A stretch of 64,000 bases of DNA from Candidatus Lutacidiplasma silvani (lineage in GTDB: Archaea > Thermoplasmatota > Thermoplasmata > Lutacidiplasmatales > UBA184), in the NCBI GenBank assembly GCA_022750295.1, contig JAKIVZ010000006.1, positions 1 to 64,000 on the forward strand, given 5' to 3'. Below are positions 25,417 to 33,862 of this stretch, one piece after another. A model generated the notes under the pieces. That model worked only from the letters and a program-made list of their open reading frames with translations, was not told the DNA's origin and ran no database searches. The number at the start of each line of letters is the position of its first letter. Positions within the stretch are counted from its first letter, which is position 1. The translations under genes and the position numbers were made by a program.

Positions 25417-25881
25417 TCAGCCGTTCGCGCGGTTCCACTCGGTCTCGATCGCCGCCCGGAACTCGTCGTACTCCCGCACGAGGGAGTGTCGGATCATCCG
25501 GCGGACGAACGGAAGGATCACGCGGGCGCCGAAGGTGACCCCGCGCAGGTCGAACGTCGCGGTCAGTCGGCGGCGGCTTCCCAGGTCGTCGAGGGCGAAC
25601 GCGGTCCGAATCTGGGCGAACGGCTCATCGTGGAGGTGGACGATCCCCTCGTACCGCCACCCGTTCGGGGATTCGACCCGGACCGAGCCGACGTTCAGGA
25701 TGATCCGGCCGGCGAACCGGGTCGTCGTCCGGAGCTCCGCATGGGTCTTGTCGACCCAGAGGGCGGTCCGGGCCACGATGTCGCCCGTGAGGTGGGCGTC
25801 CCCCTCGCCATAGTCGAGCCACCAGTTCCGGACGAAGTCGACCGACGCCGGGGTCTCGACCTGGACGACGACCCGTACCAT
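25417..25881 (-). CDS. SRPBCC/START-like ligand-binding protein
   Basis: The 154-residue protein has the alternating-strand pattern and C-terminal long helix of the SRPBCC (Bet v 1/START) fold: an opening VRVVVQVETPASVDFVRNWW, central strands (RTTTRFAGRIILNVGSVRV, RLTATFDLRGVTFGA) and a terminal helix (MIRHSLVREYDEFRAAIETEW). Such proteins bind hydrophobic ligands in a cavity and include polyketide cyclases and lipid carriers. No catalytic residues can be assigned. ATG 25881 was chosen over an upstream TTG at 25902. It faces the end of the secreted-protein gene. Confidence 0.65.
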   Translation of the reverse strand: MVRVVVQVETPASVDFVRNWWLDYGEGDAHLTGDIVARTALWVDKTHAELRTTTRFAGRIILNVGSVRVESPNGWRYEGIVHLHDEPFAQIRTAFALDDLGSRRRLTATFDLRGVTFGARVILPFVRRMIRHSLVREYDEFRAAIETEWNRANG

Positions 25882-25962
25882 CGAAATTCCGTTCTGGCCC
25901 AACCGAGCCGTTGCCGGTCGGGCGAAGGAAAGGGTTGCGGTCGTCCGCGGCCGGAGGGACGC

Positions 25963-26625
25963 TCAGACGTACTGCTGGCAGCCGTAGCAGTACCAGCGGT
26001 TGTACTGCGCGACCCACGTCGCGGGCTTTCCGCATCGGGGGCAGGTCCCGGCGGCCGGGGCCGCGGGGGCGGCGACGGGCATCGGGGCCGGAGCGGCCAT
26101 CGGGGCCGTCTGCGGGGGCGAGGGCGGCGGGGCGCCCCATGCGGGCTGGGCGGGCGGGGGCTGGCCCCACGCGCCCTGCGCCGGGGGCTGGCCCCCCATC
26201 TGTTGCTGGCGCTGCCAGTTGATCACCGGGTCGTACTTGATGTAGGCCACGACGAGGATGATGCCGATGATGATGCCGCCGAGGATGAACCCGAGGATCA
26301 TCCAGAGGAACGTCTTGTCCTTGGCCGCCTGGTACTGGCCCGCGTCGACCATTCGCTGGATCTGCCGGATGTTCGTGTAGATCAGGAGATTGATCACGAA
26401 GAACAGCAGGAGGAACAGTCCCGGTAGGATCGCGAAGAACAAGAATCCGACAAACGTCGCGAGCGCAACGATCGCGATGATCGAGACCAGGCCGACGAGC
26501 AGCCAGATGATCATGAAGATCAGCGCGACGATGCGCGCGATGTTCAGAATCGACTTCAGCGAACTCACTTCGGCGGGCTCCATTCCTGGATAGCCACCGT
26601 ACATCGGTTGTGCCGTGGGAATCAC
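25963..26625 (-). CDS. membrane protein with C-terminal zinc ribbon
   Basis: The 220-residue protein has three or four hydrophobic segments between residues ~28 and 130 (ARIVALIFMIIWLLVGLVSI, LFFAILPGLFLLLFFVINLL, LWMILGFILGGIIIGIILVV), a Pro/Ala/Gln-rich linker and a C-terminal zinc ribbon, CPRCGKPATW then WYCYGCQQYV. The design is common in Thermoplasmata, with the zinc ribbon in the cytosol. Function is unknown. It starts with GTG, and the minus-strand TATA-like CTTAAATA (26660-26653) lies ~30 bases upstream. Confidence 0.75.
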   Translation of the reverse strand: MIPTAQPMYGGYPGMEPAEVSSLKSILNIARIVALIFMIIWLLVGLVSIIAIVALATFVGFLFFAILPGLFLLLFFVINLLIYTNIRQIQRMVDAGQYQAAKDKTFLWMILGFILGGIIIGIILVVAYIKYDPVINWQRQQQMGGQPPAQGAWGQPPPAQPAWGAPPPSPPQTAPMAAPAPMPVAAPAAPAAGTCPRCGKPATWVAQYNRWYCYGCQQYV

Positions 26626-26921
26626 CTTGGGTCGTCGGAGGCGGGCCCACGGTATTTAAGGTTACCGGCGAAATGGGCCCGCGCGAACGTCGAGGTTCCC
26701 ACGGCGACGCCCGGCCCGGGATCCGGCCCGTTCCCGGCGCGCGTGCGGGCAGGGACTCCCACCGGGTCGGGAACAACAGCGCGGAATCCCGGCCGACTGG
26801 GTGCTCTCCGAAGCGGCGCCCGTCCATCCCCACAACGGGCCGTCCACGGGCCACCAGAGTCGGCCACGTCCGCACCGACTTGAAACGACCCGCCGAGCCG
26901 GGCGGCGTCGCACGGGTTGGC
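26626..26921. other. intergenic region without a recognisable gene
   Basis: The first ~35 bases carry the promoter of the zinc-ribbon membrane protein. The remaining ~260 bases up to the end of the aRF1 gene show no coding frame with family character, no tRNA fold and no obvious repeats. Confidence 0.45.
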
Positions 26922-28211
26922 TCACGTAGACGCGGGGGGACGGAGCAGAGGGGACCGGGTCGCCATCGGGTATCGGAGGATCGCCGCGACCCCCGCGAAC
27001 GCTTTAGCGAGCATCTCCCCCTCCTCGCTCTCGGAGGAGATCATCCGGACGTCGGCGCCCGACTCGGCGGCCCGACGGAACATCCGCTCGACGGCGTCCT
27101 CAGTGTTGACCTTCGTCACCGGGCCCCCGCCGCAGTTCGGGCACGGCTCGGTCGTCGGCTTGTCGACGTCGTCGTCGGCGAGGCTCTTCGAGAACGTCGT
27201 CTGGCACTGGCCGCAGCGGAATTCGACCCGTTTCTTCCGCATCCCTTCGGAGACGAGCAGGGTCTGGACGGCGCCGACGGCCAGCGCCGCCTCGACGTCC
27301 TTCTCGCCGTACGCGGCGAGGCCGGCCTCGGCCCGGCGGATCTCGGAGAGCAGCTTCTGGATCAGCCGCTTCTCCTCGGTGAGCTCGAGGCCGTGGAGGG
27401 TCTGGGTCGCCTTCTCGACGAGCTCGCGGAGGCCGTACTCATCGGTGTACCCGACGTCGAAGAGCGGCTGGACGACCTTCTGCTGGAGCTCGTAGTGGAG
27501 GTACGTTTCCTTGTAGAAGTACTCCTTCGTGGCGCCCGGTCCGCCGAGGAGGATCCCCTTCAGCTCGTCCTTCTTCGGGAGGAACAACTCGTTCGACATC
27601 TCGCCGCACCGGACGAAGAACTCGTGGGCGGCGTGTTCGATCATCCGCTCGAACCGGTGGGCCGACTGGCCCCCGCGCCCGTGCTTGCTCGGCACCTGCG
27701 ACTGGCGGTTGCGAAGGACCTCGATCCGCTTCCCCTTCAGCTGGCCGATCGTGACCTCGGCCCGGTCCATCACAATGAGCCCCCAGATGTCCGGCTCGTG
27801 GACCATCGCGAGGAGCGGGTCGAGGAAGAAGTTCGAGTCGCAGCGGTAGAGGTACGTGTTGAGCGGCTCGGGGGGTTCGACGATGAAGGTGACCGTCTCC
27901 GACTTGTCGGCGCCGACCGCCTTGTTCCCGACGAAGAAGGCGACCCCGTTCGCCGGCGGCTCCTTGTACTGGCGGACCCGGCCCATGAGCGATTCGATCG
28001 CCCACATCACGTTCTTCCGCGTGGTCCGGCTCTTGATGTTCGAGCTCTGGGCGTACTCGTTTCGCAGGTACCCCATGACGTCGGAGATCTGCTTGCCCGG
28101 CGAAACGTACAGGCTGATCAGCTCGGTCGCCCGGCCGCGGGCGGCCGCGATCTCGTCGATCTTCCGCCGGAACGAGTAGCGGGCGAGCTGGAGGTCGGCG
28201 CTGTCGCTCAC
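26922..28211 (-). CDS. prf1: archaeal peptide chain release factor 1 (aRF1)
   Basis: The 429-residue protein is a class I release factor recognising all three stop codons. Domain 1 carries NIKS (58-61) and YLYRCDSNFFLDPL, a YxCxxxF-type motif, both used in stop-codon decoding. Domain 2 carries the catalytic GGQ (180-182, in GRGGQSAHRFER) that triggers peptidyl-tRNA hydrolysis. Domain 3, which contacts aRF3/aEF1A-type GTPases, contains a zinc-ribbon-like pair, CGQC then CPNCG. Length is normal for the family. The C-terminal ~20 residues (ILRYPMATRSPLLRPPAST) extend slightly beyond the conserved end. Confidence 0.97.
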   Translation of the reverse strand: MSDSADLQLARYSFRRKIDEIAAARGRATELISLYVSPGKQISDVMGYLRNEYAQSSNIKSRTTRKNVMWAIESLMGRVRQYKEPPANGVAFFVGNKAVGADKSETVTFIVEPPEPLNTYLYRCDSNFFLDPLLAMVHEPDIWGLIVMDRAEVTIGQLKGKRIEVLRNRQSQVPSKHGRGGQSAHRFERMIEHAAHEFFVRCGEMSNELFLPKKDELKGILLGGPGATKEYFYKETYLHYELQQKVVQPLFDVGYTDEYGLRELVEKATQTLHGLELTEEKRLIQKLLSEIRRAEAGLAAYGEKDVEAALAVGAVQTLLVSEGMRKKRVEFRCGQCQTTFSKSLADDDVDKPTTEPCPNCGGGPVTKVNTEDAVERMFRRAAESGADVRMISSESEEGEMLAKAFAGVAAILRYPMATRSPLLRPPAST

Positions 28212-28297
28212 TGGGACGACCCCGCGAGCGATGCCGCCCGCGATTCAACGGTGGGGGCGGTCCGGCGACCGAGACGCTCGCTCCCCGGGCGGACCAG

Positions 28298-28615
28298 TCA
28301 GAGGAGCTTGCGGATGTGCTCGTCGATGACCTCTTCGGGGTACGCCCCAACGATCCGGTCAACGAGCTTTCCGTCTTTGTAGAAGAGGAGCGTCGGGATG
28401 CTCATGATGCCGAGCTGGCCCGCCTTCTCCCCGTGGTCATCGCTGTTGAGCTTGCCGAAGGCGACCTTGCCCTGGTACCGCTGGGCGAGCCGCTCGACGA
28501 TCGGGGAGACCATTCGGCACGGGCCGCACCACGGCGCCCAGACGTCCACGACGGCGACCGCGCTACCGCCCGAGAACTTGTCGAAGCCCGACCCGTCGAG
28601 TTCTTGAACACCCAT
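28298..28615 (-). CDS. trx: thioredoxin
   Basis: The 105-residue protein is a classical thioredoxin with the active site WCGPC (29-33), the cis-proline loop SIPTLLFYKDGK and the buried Asp in VVDVWAPW. It reduces protein disulfides in the cytosol. ATG 28615 gives the normal length; the frame is open ~40 codons further upstream without family similarity. A minus-strand TATA-like CTTAAC is at 28658-28653. The divergent gap shared with the next methyltransferase holds a nested inverted repeat. Confidence 0.95.
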   Translation of the reverse strand: MGVQELDGSGFDKFSGGSAVAVVDVWAPWCGPCRMVSPIVERLAQRYQGKVAFGKLNSDDHGEKAGQLGIMSIPTLLFYKDGKLVDRIVGAYPEEVIDEHIRKLL

Positions 28616-28660
28616 TCCCGGCACGCTCGTCGATGGAATGCGCGCGGGGATAGTTAAGGC

Positions 28661-28701
28661 GAGTGGAGGGATTCGGGAATCCGGTGGTGTTCGCGCCACT
28701 C
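28661..28701. promoter_or_regulatory. nested inverted repeats in the trx/methyltransferase divergent region
   Basis: GGATTC-GG-GAATCC (28669-28682) is a perfect 14-bp palindrome, enclosed by GAGTGG (28661-28666) and CCACTC (28696-28701). It lies just upstream of the trx TATA element and ~25 bases before the TATA-like TGTATGTAAC (28726-28735) of the divergent gene. It could be an operator for both promoters or a structured RNA element. Confidence 0.4.
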
Positions 28702-28755
28702 CGTCCCCGCCCTCGACGATGGGTGTATGTAACTCGGCCACCTTACGGCTCTTTC

Positions 28756-29568
28756 ATGCAACCCGCGAGCGCCCGCGCTGACCCGCGTCGCCCGGAGTCC
28801 CCGAGTCCCCCGCCGGCCGGCGGGGTCGTCCCCTCGAGCGACCGGACGCCGCGCCCGCCGGTCCTCCTCACCCCGGCGTCCCGCAAGGAGCTCCGAAACC
28901 GGATGCTGTTCCACCGGCAGGCGGCGCTCGACCAGATCGTCTCGCTGACGGGGATCGCGCCGGAGAGCTTCCGGACGATCCGGCGGGAGCTCTCCGAGAG
29001 CGACCTCCCCGACCGGCTGCTCCAGCGCGGAGCGGGCCTCGCCTATACGCGCGAACTCCCGCAGGGCGCACTCCTGTACCTCCTCGTCCGCGCCGCCCGA
29101 CCGAAGCGGGTCGTCGAGACGGGCGTCGGGCCGGGCTACTCCTCGAGCTGGATCCTCGCGGCCCTCGACGCGAACGGCGAGGGCGAGCTCTTCTCCCTCG
29201 GACCCGGTACTCCTCACGGCCGGGCGAGCGGGGTCGGCCTCGTCTCGGTCGGCGCGTTCGTTCCCCTGTCGTTGCGACCGCGGTGGACGCTCGTCCTCGG
29301 CAACACCGAGGAGCGATTCCAGGAGATCCTCCAACCTGAGCACGGCACCGACCTCGCCTTCCTCGACAACGGTCCGGACCCGGACCGGGCGCGGTTCGAG
29401 CTCCACCACGCATGGAACGCGCTCGCGCCGCGGGGGCTCTTGCTGGCCCACCGGACCGATTCCAACCCGGCGTGGGCCGACTTCTGCCGGGCGCAGGGGC
29501 TCTCCCCCCAGCACCTCGACCCGGGTCCGCCGCCGCTCGGCGCGCTGTCGGTGCGGCGGCGCGCCTAG
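28756..29568 (+). CDS. class I SAM-dependent methyltransferase (Methyltransf_24-like)
   Basis: The 270-residue protein has a Pro/Arg-rich N-terminus of ~40 residues, a helical region, then SAM motif I RVVETGVGPGYSSSWILAAL. Later motifs are LVLGNTEERFQEIL and DLAFLDNGPDP, in the place where O-methyltransferases of this group have the metal- or SAM-contacting Asp. The substrate is unknown. The start at ATG 28756 fits a TATA-like TGTATGTAAC ~25 bases upstream. It resembles the methyltransferase at 12517 in motif I (VE-GV-x-G-xSS). Confidence 0.75.
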   Translation: MQPASARADPRRPESPSPPPAGGVVPSSDRTPRPPVLLTPASRKELRNRMLFHRQAALDQIVSLTGIAPESFRTIRRELSESDLPDRLLQRGAGLAYTRELPQGALLYLLVRAARPKRVVETGVGPGYSSSWILAALDANGEGELFSLGPGTPHGRASGVGLVSVGAFVPLSLRPRWTLVLGNTEERFQEILQPEHGTDLAFLDNGPDPDRARFELHHAWNALAPRGLLLAHRTDSNPAWADFCRAQGLSPQHLDPGPPPLGALSVRRRA

Positions 29569-29569
29569 G

Positions 29570-30094
29570 TCAGCGCTCCAGCTCCTCGACGAGGTGCTGG
29601 ACCGCGGGCGCGATGAGTCGCTCGATCGCCGTGCGGACCGCGCGCTCGGAACCGGGGAGGGCGAACACCGGCTTCAGCTTCAGGACGAAGAGCGAGGCCC
29701 GGCTGAGGATCGCGAGCGGCCCGACCTCCTGGAAGCTCAGCGACCGGTAGACCTCGCCGAACCCCGGGAGGACCCGCCCCCCCATCGTTTCCAGCGCGTT
29801 GACGGTGAGGTCGCGGGAGCTCGCGCCGGTCCCGCCGACCGTCACGATCGCCTCGAGCTCGCGGCCGTCGAGCCACGGGTCGAGGGCGTCGCGGACGTCG
29901 GCGACCGAATTGGCGACGAGGTGGTACTGCGGGACTGTGTGCCCCGCGGCCTGCAGGAGCTCCCGGGCCAGGTGGCCCGAGGCGTCGTCCTCCTCGGTGT
30001 GGGTGTCCGAGACGGAGAGGACGCCGAACGCGATCGACCGTCCGCCGCCGAGATGGTGCCGCCCCGCCGGCGCGGCGGGTTCGGGCGCGGTCAC
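29570..30094 (-). CDS. moaB: molybdenum cofactor biosynthesis protein MoaB/MogA
   Basis: The 174-residue protein has the MoaB/MogA molybdopterin-binding fold: GVLSVSDTHTEEDDASG at the start, VTVGGTGASSRDLTVNALE (the GGTG loop) and FALPGSERAVRTAI near the end. It adenylylates molybdopterin before metal insertion. GTG 30094 overlaps the stop of moaC in a GTGA junction. It is the last gene of the rfcS-moaC-moaB operon. The partner genes moaA, moaE and moeA are not in the window. Confidence 0.93.
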   Translation of the reverse strand: MTAPEPAAPAGRHHLGGGRSIAFGVLSVSDTHTEEDDASGHLARELLQAAGHTVPQYHLVANSVADVRDALDPWLDGRELEAIVTVGGTGASSRDLTVNALETMGGRVLPGFGEVYRSLSFQEVGPLAILSRASLFVLKLKPVFALPGSERAVRTAIERLIAPAVQHLVEELER

Positions 30095-30543
30095 CGCTTC
30101 CTCCCCATCGGACGCTTCTCCTTCCGGACGACCCGGACCGGCCCGAGGACGGTCTCCGGGTAGCCGCCGTCGTCGTCCTTTTCGAGGTATTTGACCATGT
30201 CCCACACGGTCAGGAGCGCCACACTGGCGCCCACGAGCGCCTCCATCTCGACGCCGGTCCGGTAGAGCGCCTCGGCCTCGGCCCGGACGCGCACGGTCCG
30301 CCCCCGGACGGTCACGTCGACCCGTCCGCCGGTCAGCGGGACCGGATGGCAATGGGGGATGAGGTCGGGGGTCCGCTTCATCGCGAGCAGCCCCGCCAGC
30401 TCCGCCGCGGTCACGGGGTCCCCTTTCTTGACGCGACCGTCGCGAATGGCGCGGGCGGTGGAGCTCCGGACCGTCAGCGAACCGGCGACCTCGGCGCGCC
30501 GGTAGGTGAGCGGTTTCGTGTGGATCCGGCGCTGGCGGGTCAT
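30091..30543 (-). CDS. moaC: cyclic pyranopterin monophosphate synthase MoaC
   Basis: The 150-residue protein matches MoaC, which converts the MoaA product to cyclic pyranopterin monophosphate. Conserved parts include VKKGDPVTAAELAGLLAMKR, the active-site DLIPHCHPVPL and GVEMEALVGASVALLTVWDM. A C-terminal KYLEKDDDGGYPETVLGPVRVV region completes the fold. ATG 30543 overlaps the rfcS stop (ATGA), so translation is coupled to the clamp-loader gene, an arrangement without obvious functional logic. Confidence 0.95.
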   Translation of the reverse strand: MTRQRRIHTKPLTYRRAEVAGSLTVRSSTARAIRDGRVKKGDPVTAAELAGLLAMKRTPDLIPHCHPVPLTGGRVDVTVRGRTVRVRAEAEALYRTGVEMEALVGASVALLTVWDMVKYLEKDDDGGYPETVLGPVRVVRKEKRPMGRKR

Positions 30544-31535
30544 GCCGGTCGGGCACCCGGTGCCGGTCGGAAGAGCGCCAGTCGGGCGAGGACGCTCTCC
30601 ATCTGGACCCGTTCGGACGCCCCTTGCGCGAGCCGGAAGTCGACCTCGGCCAGATGGTCGATGAGGGCGATCTTTTCCCGGGTCGCGATGGTGGCCTCGG
30701 GAAGGTCCGGGAGGTACCGGTGGACGGCCCGGAGGATGTCCTCGCCGCTCGCTCCCCGGTCGACGAAGAGCCGATAGAGCCGCTCGCGCGCATCGAAGAA
30801 CTGCCCGGCGAGCGCGAGGGTGACCATCGCCTCGACCTCGGGTCGGATCGGTTGCGTCGTCGCCCCTTCCACCGACGCGCGGGAGATCGGGGCGCCCGGA
30901 GCCGCCGCCAGCTGGAGGAGGTTCGTCGCCCTCCGCAGGTCCCCGTCGGCTTGTTCGGCGATCGCGGCGTACGCGTCGTCGGCCACCGTGAGCTTCTCGC
31001 CCTTCGCGACCCGCTCGAGCTGACGTCGCATATCGTCGACCGACATCCCGCGGAACCGGAACACGGCGCACCGCGACTGGATCGGTTCGATGATCCGGCT
31101 CGAATAGTTGCACGAGAGAATGAACCGGCACGCGGACGAGTACCGCTCCATCATCCGGCGAAGCGACCCCTGGGCCTCGCTCGTCAGATTGTCGGCCTCG
31201 TCGAGGAAGAGGAGCTTGAACCCAACCCCGCCGATCGGGGCGCTCCGCGCATACCCCTTGATCGTGGTCCGGACCGTGTCGATCCCCCGCTCGTCGGAGG
31301 CGTTCAGCTCGAGGAAGTTCTGCCGCCACTCCTCCCCGAGGAGGTCGTGCGCGAGGGCGAGGGCCGCCGTCGTTTTCCCGGTCCCCGGCGCGCCCGCGAA
31401 CAGCAGATGCGGGAGCGACCGGCGGGCGGCGTACGCCCGCAGGAGCGGGACGACGCCTTCCTGACCGACCATGTCGGCGAGCGAACGAGGGCGGTACTTC
31501 TCCACCCAAATCGCGTCGGAGGTCGGTTCGGCCAT
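30540..31535 (-). CDS. rfcS: replication factor C small subunit
   Basis: The 331-residue AAA+ ATPase is the archaeal clamp-loader small subunit, which loads the PCNA ring onto DNA. Visible motifs are the opening WVEKYRPRSLADMVGQ, Walker A GAPGTGKTT, NASDERGIDTVR, Walker B LLFLDEAD, sensor 1 FILSCNYSSRI and the SRC trans-acting arginine motif (QSRCAVFRF). Length is normal. The gene leads the operon with moaC and moaB; the large subunit gene is not adjacent in this window. A TATA-like ACTCTATCT lies ~40 bases before the ATG. Confidence 0.97.
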   Translation of the reverse strand: MAEPTSDAIWVEKYRPRSLADMVGQEGVVPLLRAYAARRSLPHLLFAGAPGTGKTTAALALAHDLLGEEWRQNFLELNASDERGIDTVRTTIKGYARSAPIGGVGFKLLFLDEADNLTSEAQGSLRRMMERYSSACRFILSCNYSSRIIEPIQSRCAVFRFRGMSVDDMRRQLERVAKGEKLTVADDAYAAIAEQADGDLRRATNLLQLAAAPGAPISRASVEGATTQPIRPEVEAMVTLALAGQFFDARERLYRLFVDRGASGEDILRAVHRYLPDLPEATIATREKIALIDHLAEVDFRLAQGASERVQMESVLARLALFRPAPGARPA

Positions 31536-31825
31536 CGGCGGTCGTCCCCGGGGGCGGGGACGGTTCTGCGCAGATAGAGTTTCCCGGCGCGGCCCGTCCG
31601 GCCGGGATCGTCCGCGCCCTCACCGCCGGTGAGTGCGGTCGGTGCGTCGGCGGAATGGGGGGGCGGGCACTGTGTCGATCATGCCCGACTGGACGAGGAT
31701 TCGCCCGAACGACCGGACCGTGGAGTTTGCGACCCGAACGAACGACCTGGTTCCTCGACGCCCCGACGGGACGGGGTCGAACCCGCCGCTCCCCCGGTGG
31801 AGCCCCCGATCGCGCGGGGTGCTAC
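31536..31825. other. intergenic region with an inverted repeat, no clear gene
   Basis: The gap of 290 bases lies between rfcS (start) and the cupin gene (end). CTCACC-GCC-GGTGAG (31619-31633) is a perfect inverted repeat ~85 bases upstream of rfcS. A 62-codon frame from ATG 31681 runs over the cupin end, but has no family resemblance or promoter and is not called. Confidence 0.4.
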
Positions 31826-32182
31826 TCAGGCTGGTCCGCGCACTGGGGTCGAACGTCCCGGGAGCGTGATCCGCCGCTCCCCAAAGCAGTGGATCGAGCT
31901 GGTCCCGGGCCGGAATCGGAAGCTGTGCGGAACCTGCGCCGCGATCAGGTGCTGGGTCCCCGCGGGATGGAGCTCGACCCGCTCCCCGATCGTCATCTCG
32001 ATCTCGCCTTCGACGACGGTACCCCACTCGACGCCGTGCGTGTGGGTCGGGACGGTCACGGCCGCCCGGTCGGCGCCGAGTTCCATGAACAGGACCTGGC
32101 TCGAACCGTCGTCGTGAACGTAGACGTCGATTCCGGCCAGGCTCGTCTTCGGCAACTGGGTGATCGGCGCTCCGAACGGCAT
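31826..32182 (-). CDS. cupin-domain protein
   Basis: The 118-residue single-domain protein has the cupin motif 1 pattern THTHGVEWGTVVEGEIEMTIGE (two His and a Glu that bind metal) and a degenerate motif 2, PAGTQHLIAAQVPHSFRF, with a further His. It resembles small cupins that bind metal and a small ligand; the reaction cannot be named. The minus-strand TTTTAG (32210-32205) lies 26 bases before the ATG, indicating a leaderless transcript. Confidence 0.85.
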   Translation of the reverse strand: MPFGAPITQLPKTSLAGIDVYVHDDGSSQVLFMELGADRAAVTVPTHTHGVEWGTVVEGEIEMTIGERVELHPAGTQHLIAAQVPHSFRFRPGTSSIHCFGERRITLPGRSTPVRGPA

Positions 32183-32231
32183 GGCCCGTTCAATTCGCTC
32201 GGCGCTAAAACGGACCGCCCCGGGCCGGGGC

Positions 32232-32657
32232 CTACGGGGCCACGGACCCCCCCTTCGTCCGTCGCCAGTCGAGTCGAGCGGCGGCGACCTTCCGGGCCTT
32301 GAGGAGGGGGGCGGGAAGGAGCAACACCCCGACCACGACGACGACGGGGGCCCCCCATACGATCGGGGGGCCGACGGCGAGGGCGAACCGCTCGATCCCG
32401 ACCCATGCGATTCCGCCGAGGGAAATCGTCCCGAGGGTGAAGAGTCCGACCACGAACGCACACACGGCGCCGACGAGGAGCGCCACGATTCCGCCCCAGT
32501 AGAGGACCAGGTACCCGTCGACCCGTCCGGTCGCGCCCAGCCAGAGGAGGGGGGCGGCCGCGACGAGGAACGCGCCGAGCACCCCGGGAACTACGATGCG
32601 ACCGTCGAGCAGGCTCGGTTCGGGGACCCACTCCGGGACCTCGGCTTCGAGCGGCAC
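32232..32657 (-). CDS. four-helix integral membrane protein, unknown function
   Basis: The 141-residue protein has four hydrophobic segments (IVVPGVLGAFLVAAAPLLWL, LVLYWGGIVALLVGAVCAFVV, LFTLGTISLGGIAWVGI, PIVWGAPVVVVVGVLLL) and a basic C-terminal tail. I recognise no family. It is upstream of the cupin gene on the same strand with a 49-base gap; the cupin has its own promoter. The divergent neighbour is the SppA-like protease. Confidence 0.6.
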   Translation of the reverse strand: MPLEAEVPEWVPEPSLLDGRIVVPGVLGAFLVAAAPLLWLGATGRVDGYLVLYWGGIVALLVGAVCAFVVGLFTLGTISLGGIAWVGIERFALAVGPPIVWGAPVVVVVGVLLLPAPLLKARKVAAARLDWRRTKGGSVAP

Positions 32658-32770
32658 CGGACCTCGATGGGCCGTGGTGGGGCGGGCGATAACCCTAGCG
32701 TCAGCCCGTTGCGCGGGGGACCCCGCGGCCGTAAATCGGGTCCCGGCCTCCCCGAGGGGAGGTACGCCGG

Positions 32771-33559
32771 ATGCGGGAACTCCTGGCCCATGTCCAATTC
32801 CGTGGGACGATCCGCGAGCGGACGGTCGAACCGTACCTCCGACTTCTCGCGGCGCTCCGGGAGAAACGTCGGGTCAAAGGCGTCCTGTTCGACATCTCGT
32901 CCGGCGGGGGCGCCGAGATTCCGTCGACCGACCTGTACCTGGCGGTGAAGCGACTCGACGCGGTGAAGCCGGTCGTCGCGTCGATCGGTTCGCTCGGCGC
33001 GTCGGGGGCGTACATGGCCGCGATCGGGGCGCGGACGGTCTACGCCTACCCGGACAGCGGCGTCGGGTCGATCGGGGTCGTGTTCCCGCACCTGGCCGTC
33101 CGAAGGCTCCTCGACCGGATCGGCGTGGACGTCGAGATGATCCACGAGGGACGTCACAAGGACGCCTACCAGGGGCTCCGCCCGCTCTCGGACGAGGAGC
33201 GCACGAAGTTGCAGGCGGTCACGAAGGACTCGTACGACTCGTTCGTGGCGATGGTCGCCCGGGAGCGGAAGCGGCCGGTCGCCGAGATCGTCCCGCTCGC
33301 GACCGGGGAGTTCTGGAGCGGCCGCCGGGCGAAGGAGCTCGGTCTCGTCGACGCCCTCGGCGACCGGGAAGAGGCCCTGGGCGAGCTCGGCCGACTCACG
33401 GGGGTCCGCACCTCCAAGGTCGTGCGGGTCGTTCCGCCGCAGCCGTTCTTCGCCCGGATGTTCTCCGGCGGCATGGGCGCCGTCGTTCCCGGTCTCTCGA
33501 CGGGGATCCGGGACGCCGTCGAGGACGCGATCTGGGACGGCGCGCTGTTCGGCCGCTAG
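32771..33559 (+). CDS. SppA-like (S49) serine protease
   Basis: The 262-residue protein has the S49 fold of signal peptide peptidase/protease IV. The nucleophile is S78 in GSLGASGAYMAA, and the general base Lys is K130 in EGRHKDAYQGL. LFDISSGGG gives the oxyanion-strand motif, and GEFWSGRRAKELGLVDALGD is the family's C-terminal signature. No signal peptide or transmembrane helix is visible, so this is a soluble single-domain form. A Shine-Dalgarno GGGGAGGT lies shortly before ATG 32771 and a TATA-like GTAAATC ~38 bases before it. It would remove signal-peptide remnants or other short membrane peptides. Confidence 0.88.
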   Translation: MRELLAHVQFRGTIRERTVEPYLRLLAALREKRRVKGVLFDISSGGGAEIPSTDLYLAVKRLDAVKPVVASIGSLGASGAYMAAIGARTVYAYPDSGVGSIGVVFPHLAVRRLLDRIGVDVEMIHEGRHKDAYQGLRPLSDEERTKLQAVTKDSYDSFVAMVARERKRPVAEIVPLATGEFWSGRRAKELGLVDALGDREEALGELGRLTGVRTSKVVRVVPPQPFFARMFSGGMGAVVPGLSTGIRDAVEDAIWDGALFGR

Positions 33560-33581
33560 TCCCCGGCGGCGGACGCATCCA

Positions 33582-33587
33582 TATATA
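33582..33587 (+). promoter_or_regulatory. TATA box of the Sec61-beta gene
   Basis: TATATA is centred ~26 bases before the ATG at 33611 and is the closest match to a canonical archaeal TATA box in this region. The spacing implies a leaderless mRNA. Confidence 0.7.
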
Positions 33588-33610
33588 CCGGCCGCCGGTG
33601 GAACCGTTCG

Positions 33611-33775
33611 ATGCCGCAAGACAGCCGCAAGAGCGGATTCCACTCCGCCGCGGGCCTCATCCAATACTACGACATGGAGGAGACGCGGGCTCTCAAGATC
33701 GACCCGTACCTCGTCATGGTGTTCGGGATCGGGGCCGCGGTCGTCGTCCAGATCCTGAACTGGAAGCTTTCGTAG
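33611..33775 (+). CDS. secG: preprotein translocase subunit Sec61-beta
   Basis: The 54-residue protein reads SAAGLIQYYDMEETRALKID before a single C-terminal helix (PYLVMVFGIGAAVVVQILNW), matching archaeal Sec61-beta (AGLxxYYxxEExxxIKIDP then a tail anchor). It is the small non-essential subunit of the SecYEG/Sec61 translocon. A TATATA box supports the start. It stands alone between the SppA-like protease and Taw1. Confidence 0.92.
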   Translation: MPQDSRKSGFHSAAGLIQYYDMEETRALKIDPYLVMVFGIGAAVVVQILNWKLS

Positions 33776-33862
33776 TCCCGCGCGGAGCGCGGCGATCCGC
33801 CCCCGTCGTTCGCGGAAGCGATACCCGGCGGGCGAATCTCTGTACGGCGCTCGCCGGCCCGC

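Noticed and set aside
31681-31869. 62-codon frame between rfcS and the cupin gene
   Set aside because: Arg/Pro-rich, no promoter at the expected distance, overlaps the cupin end, no recognisable feature.
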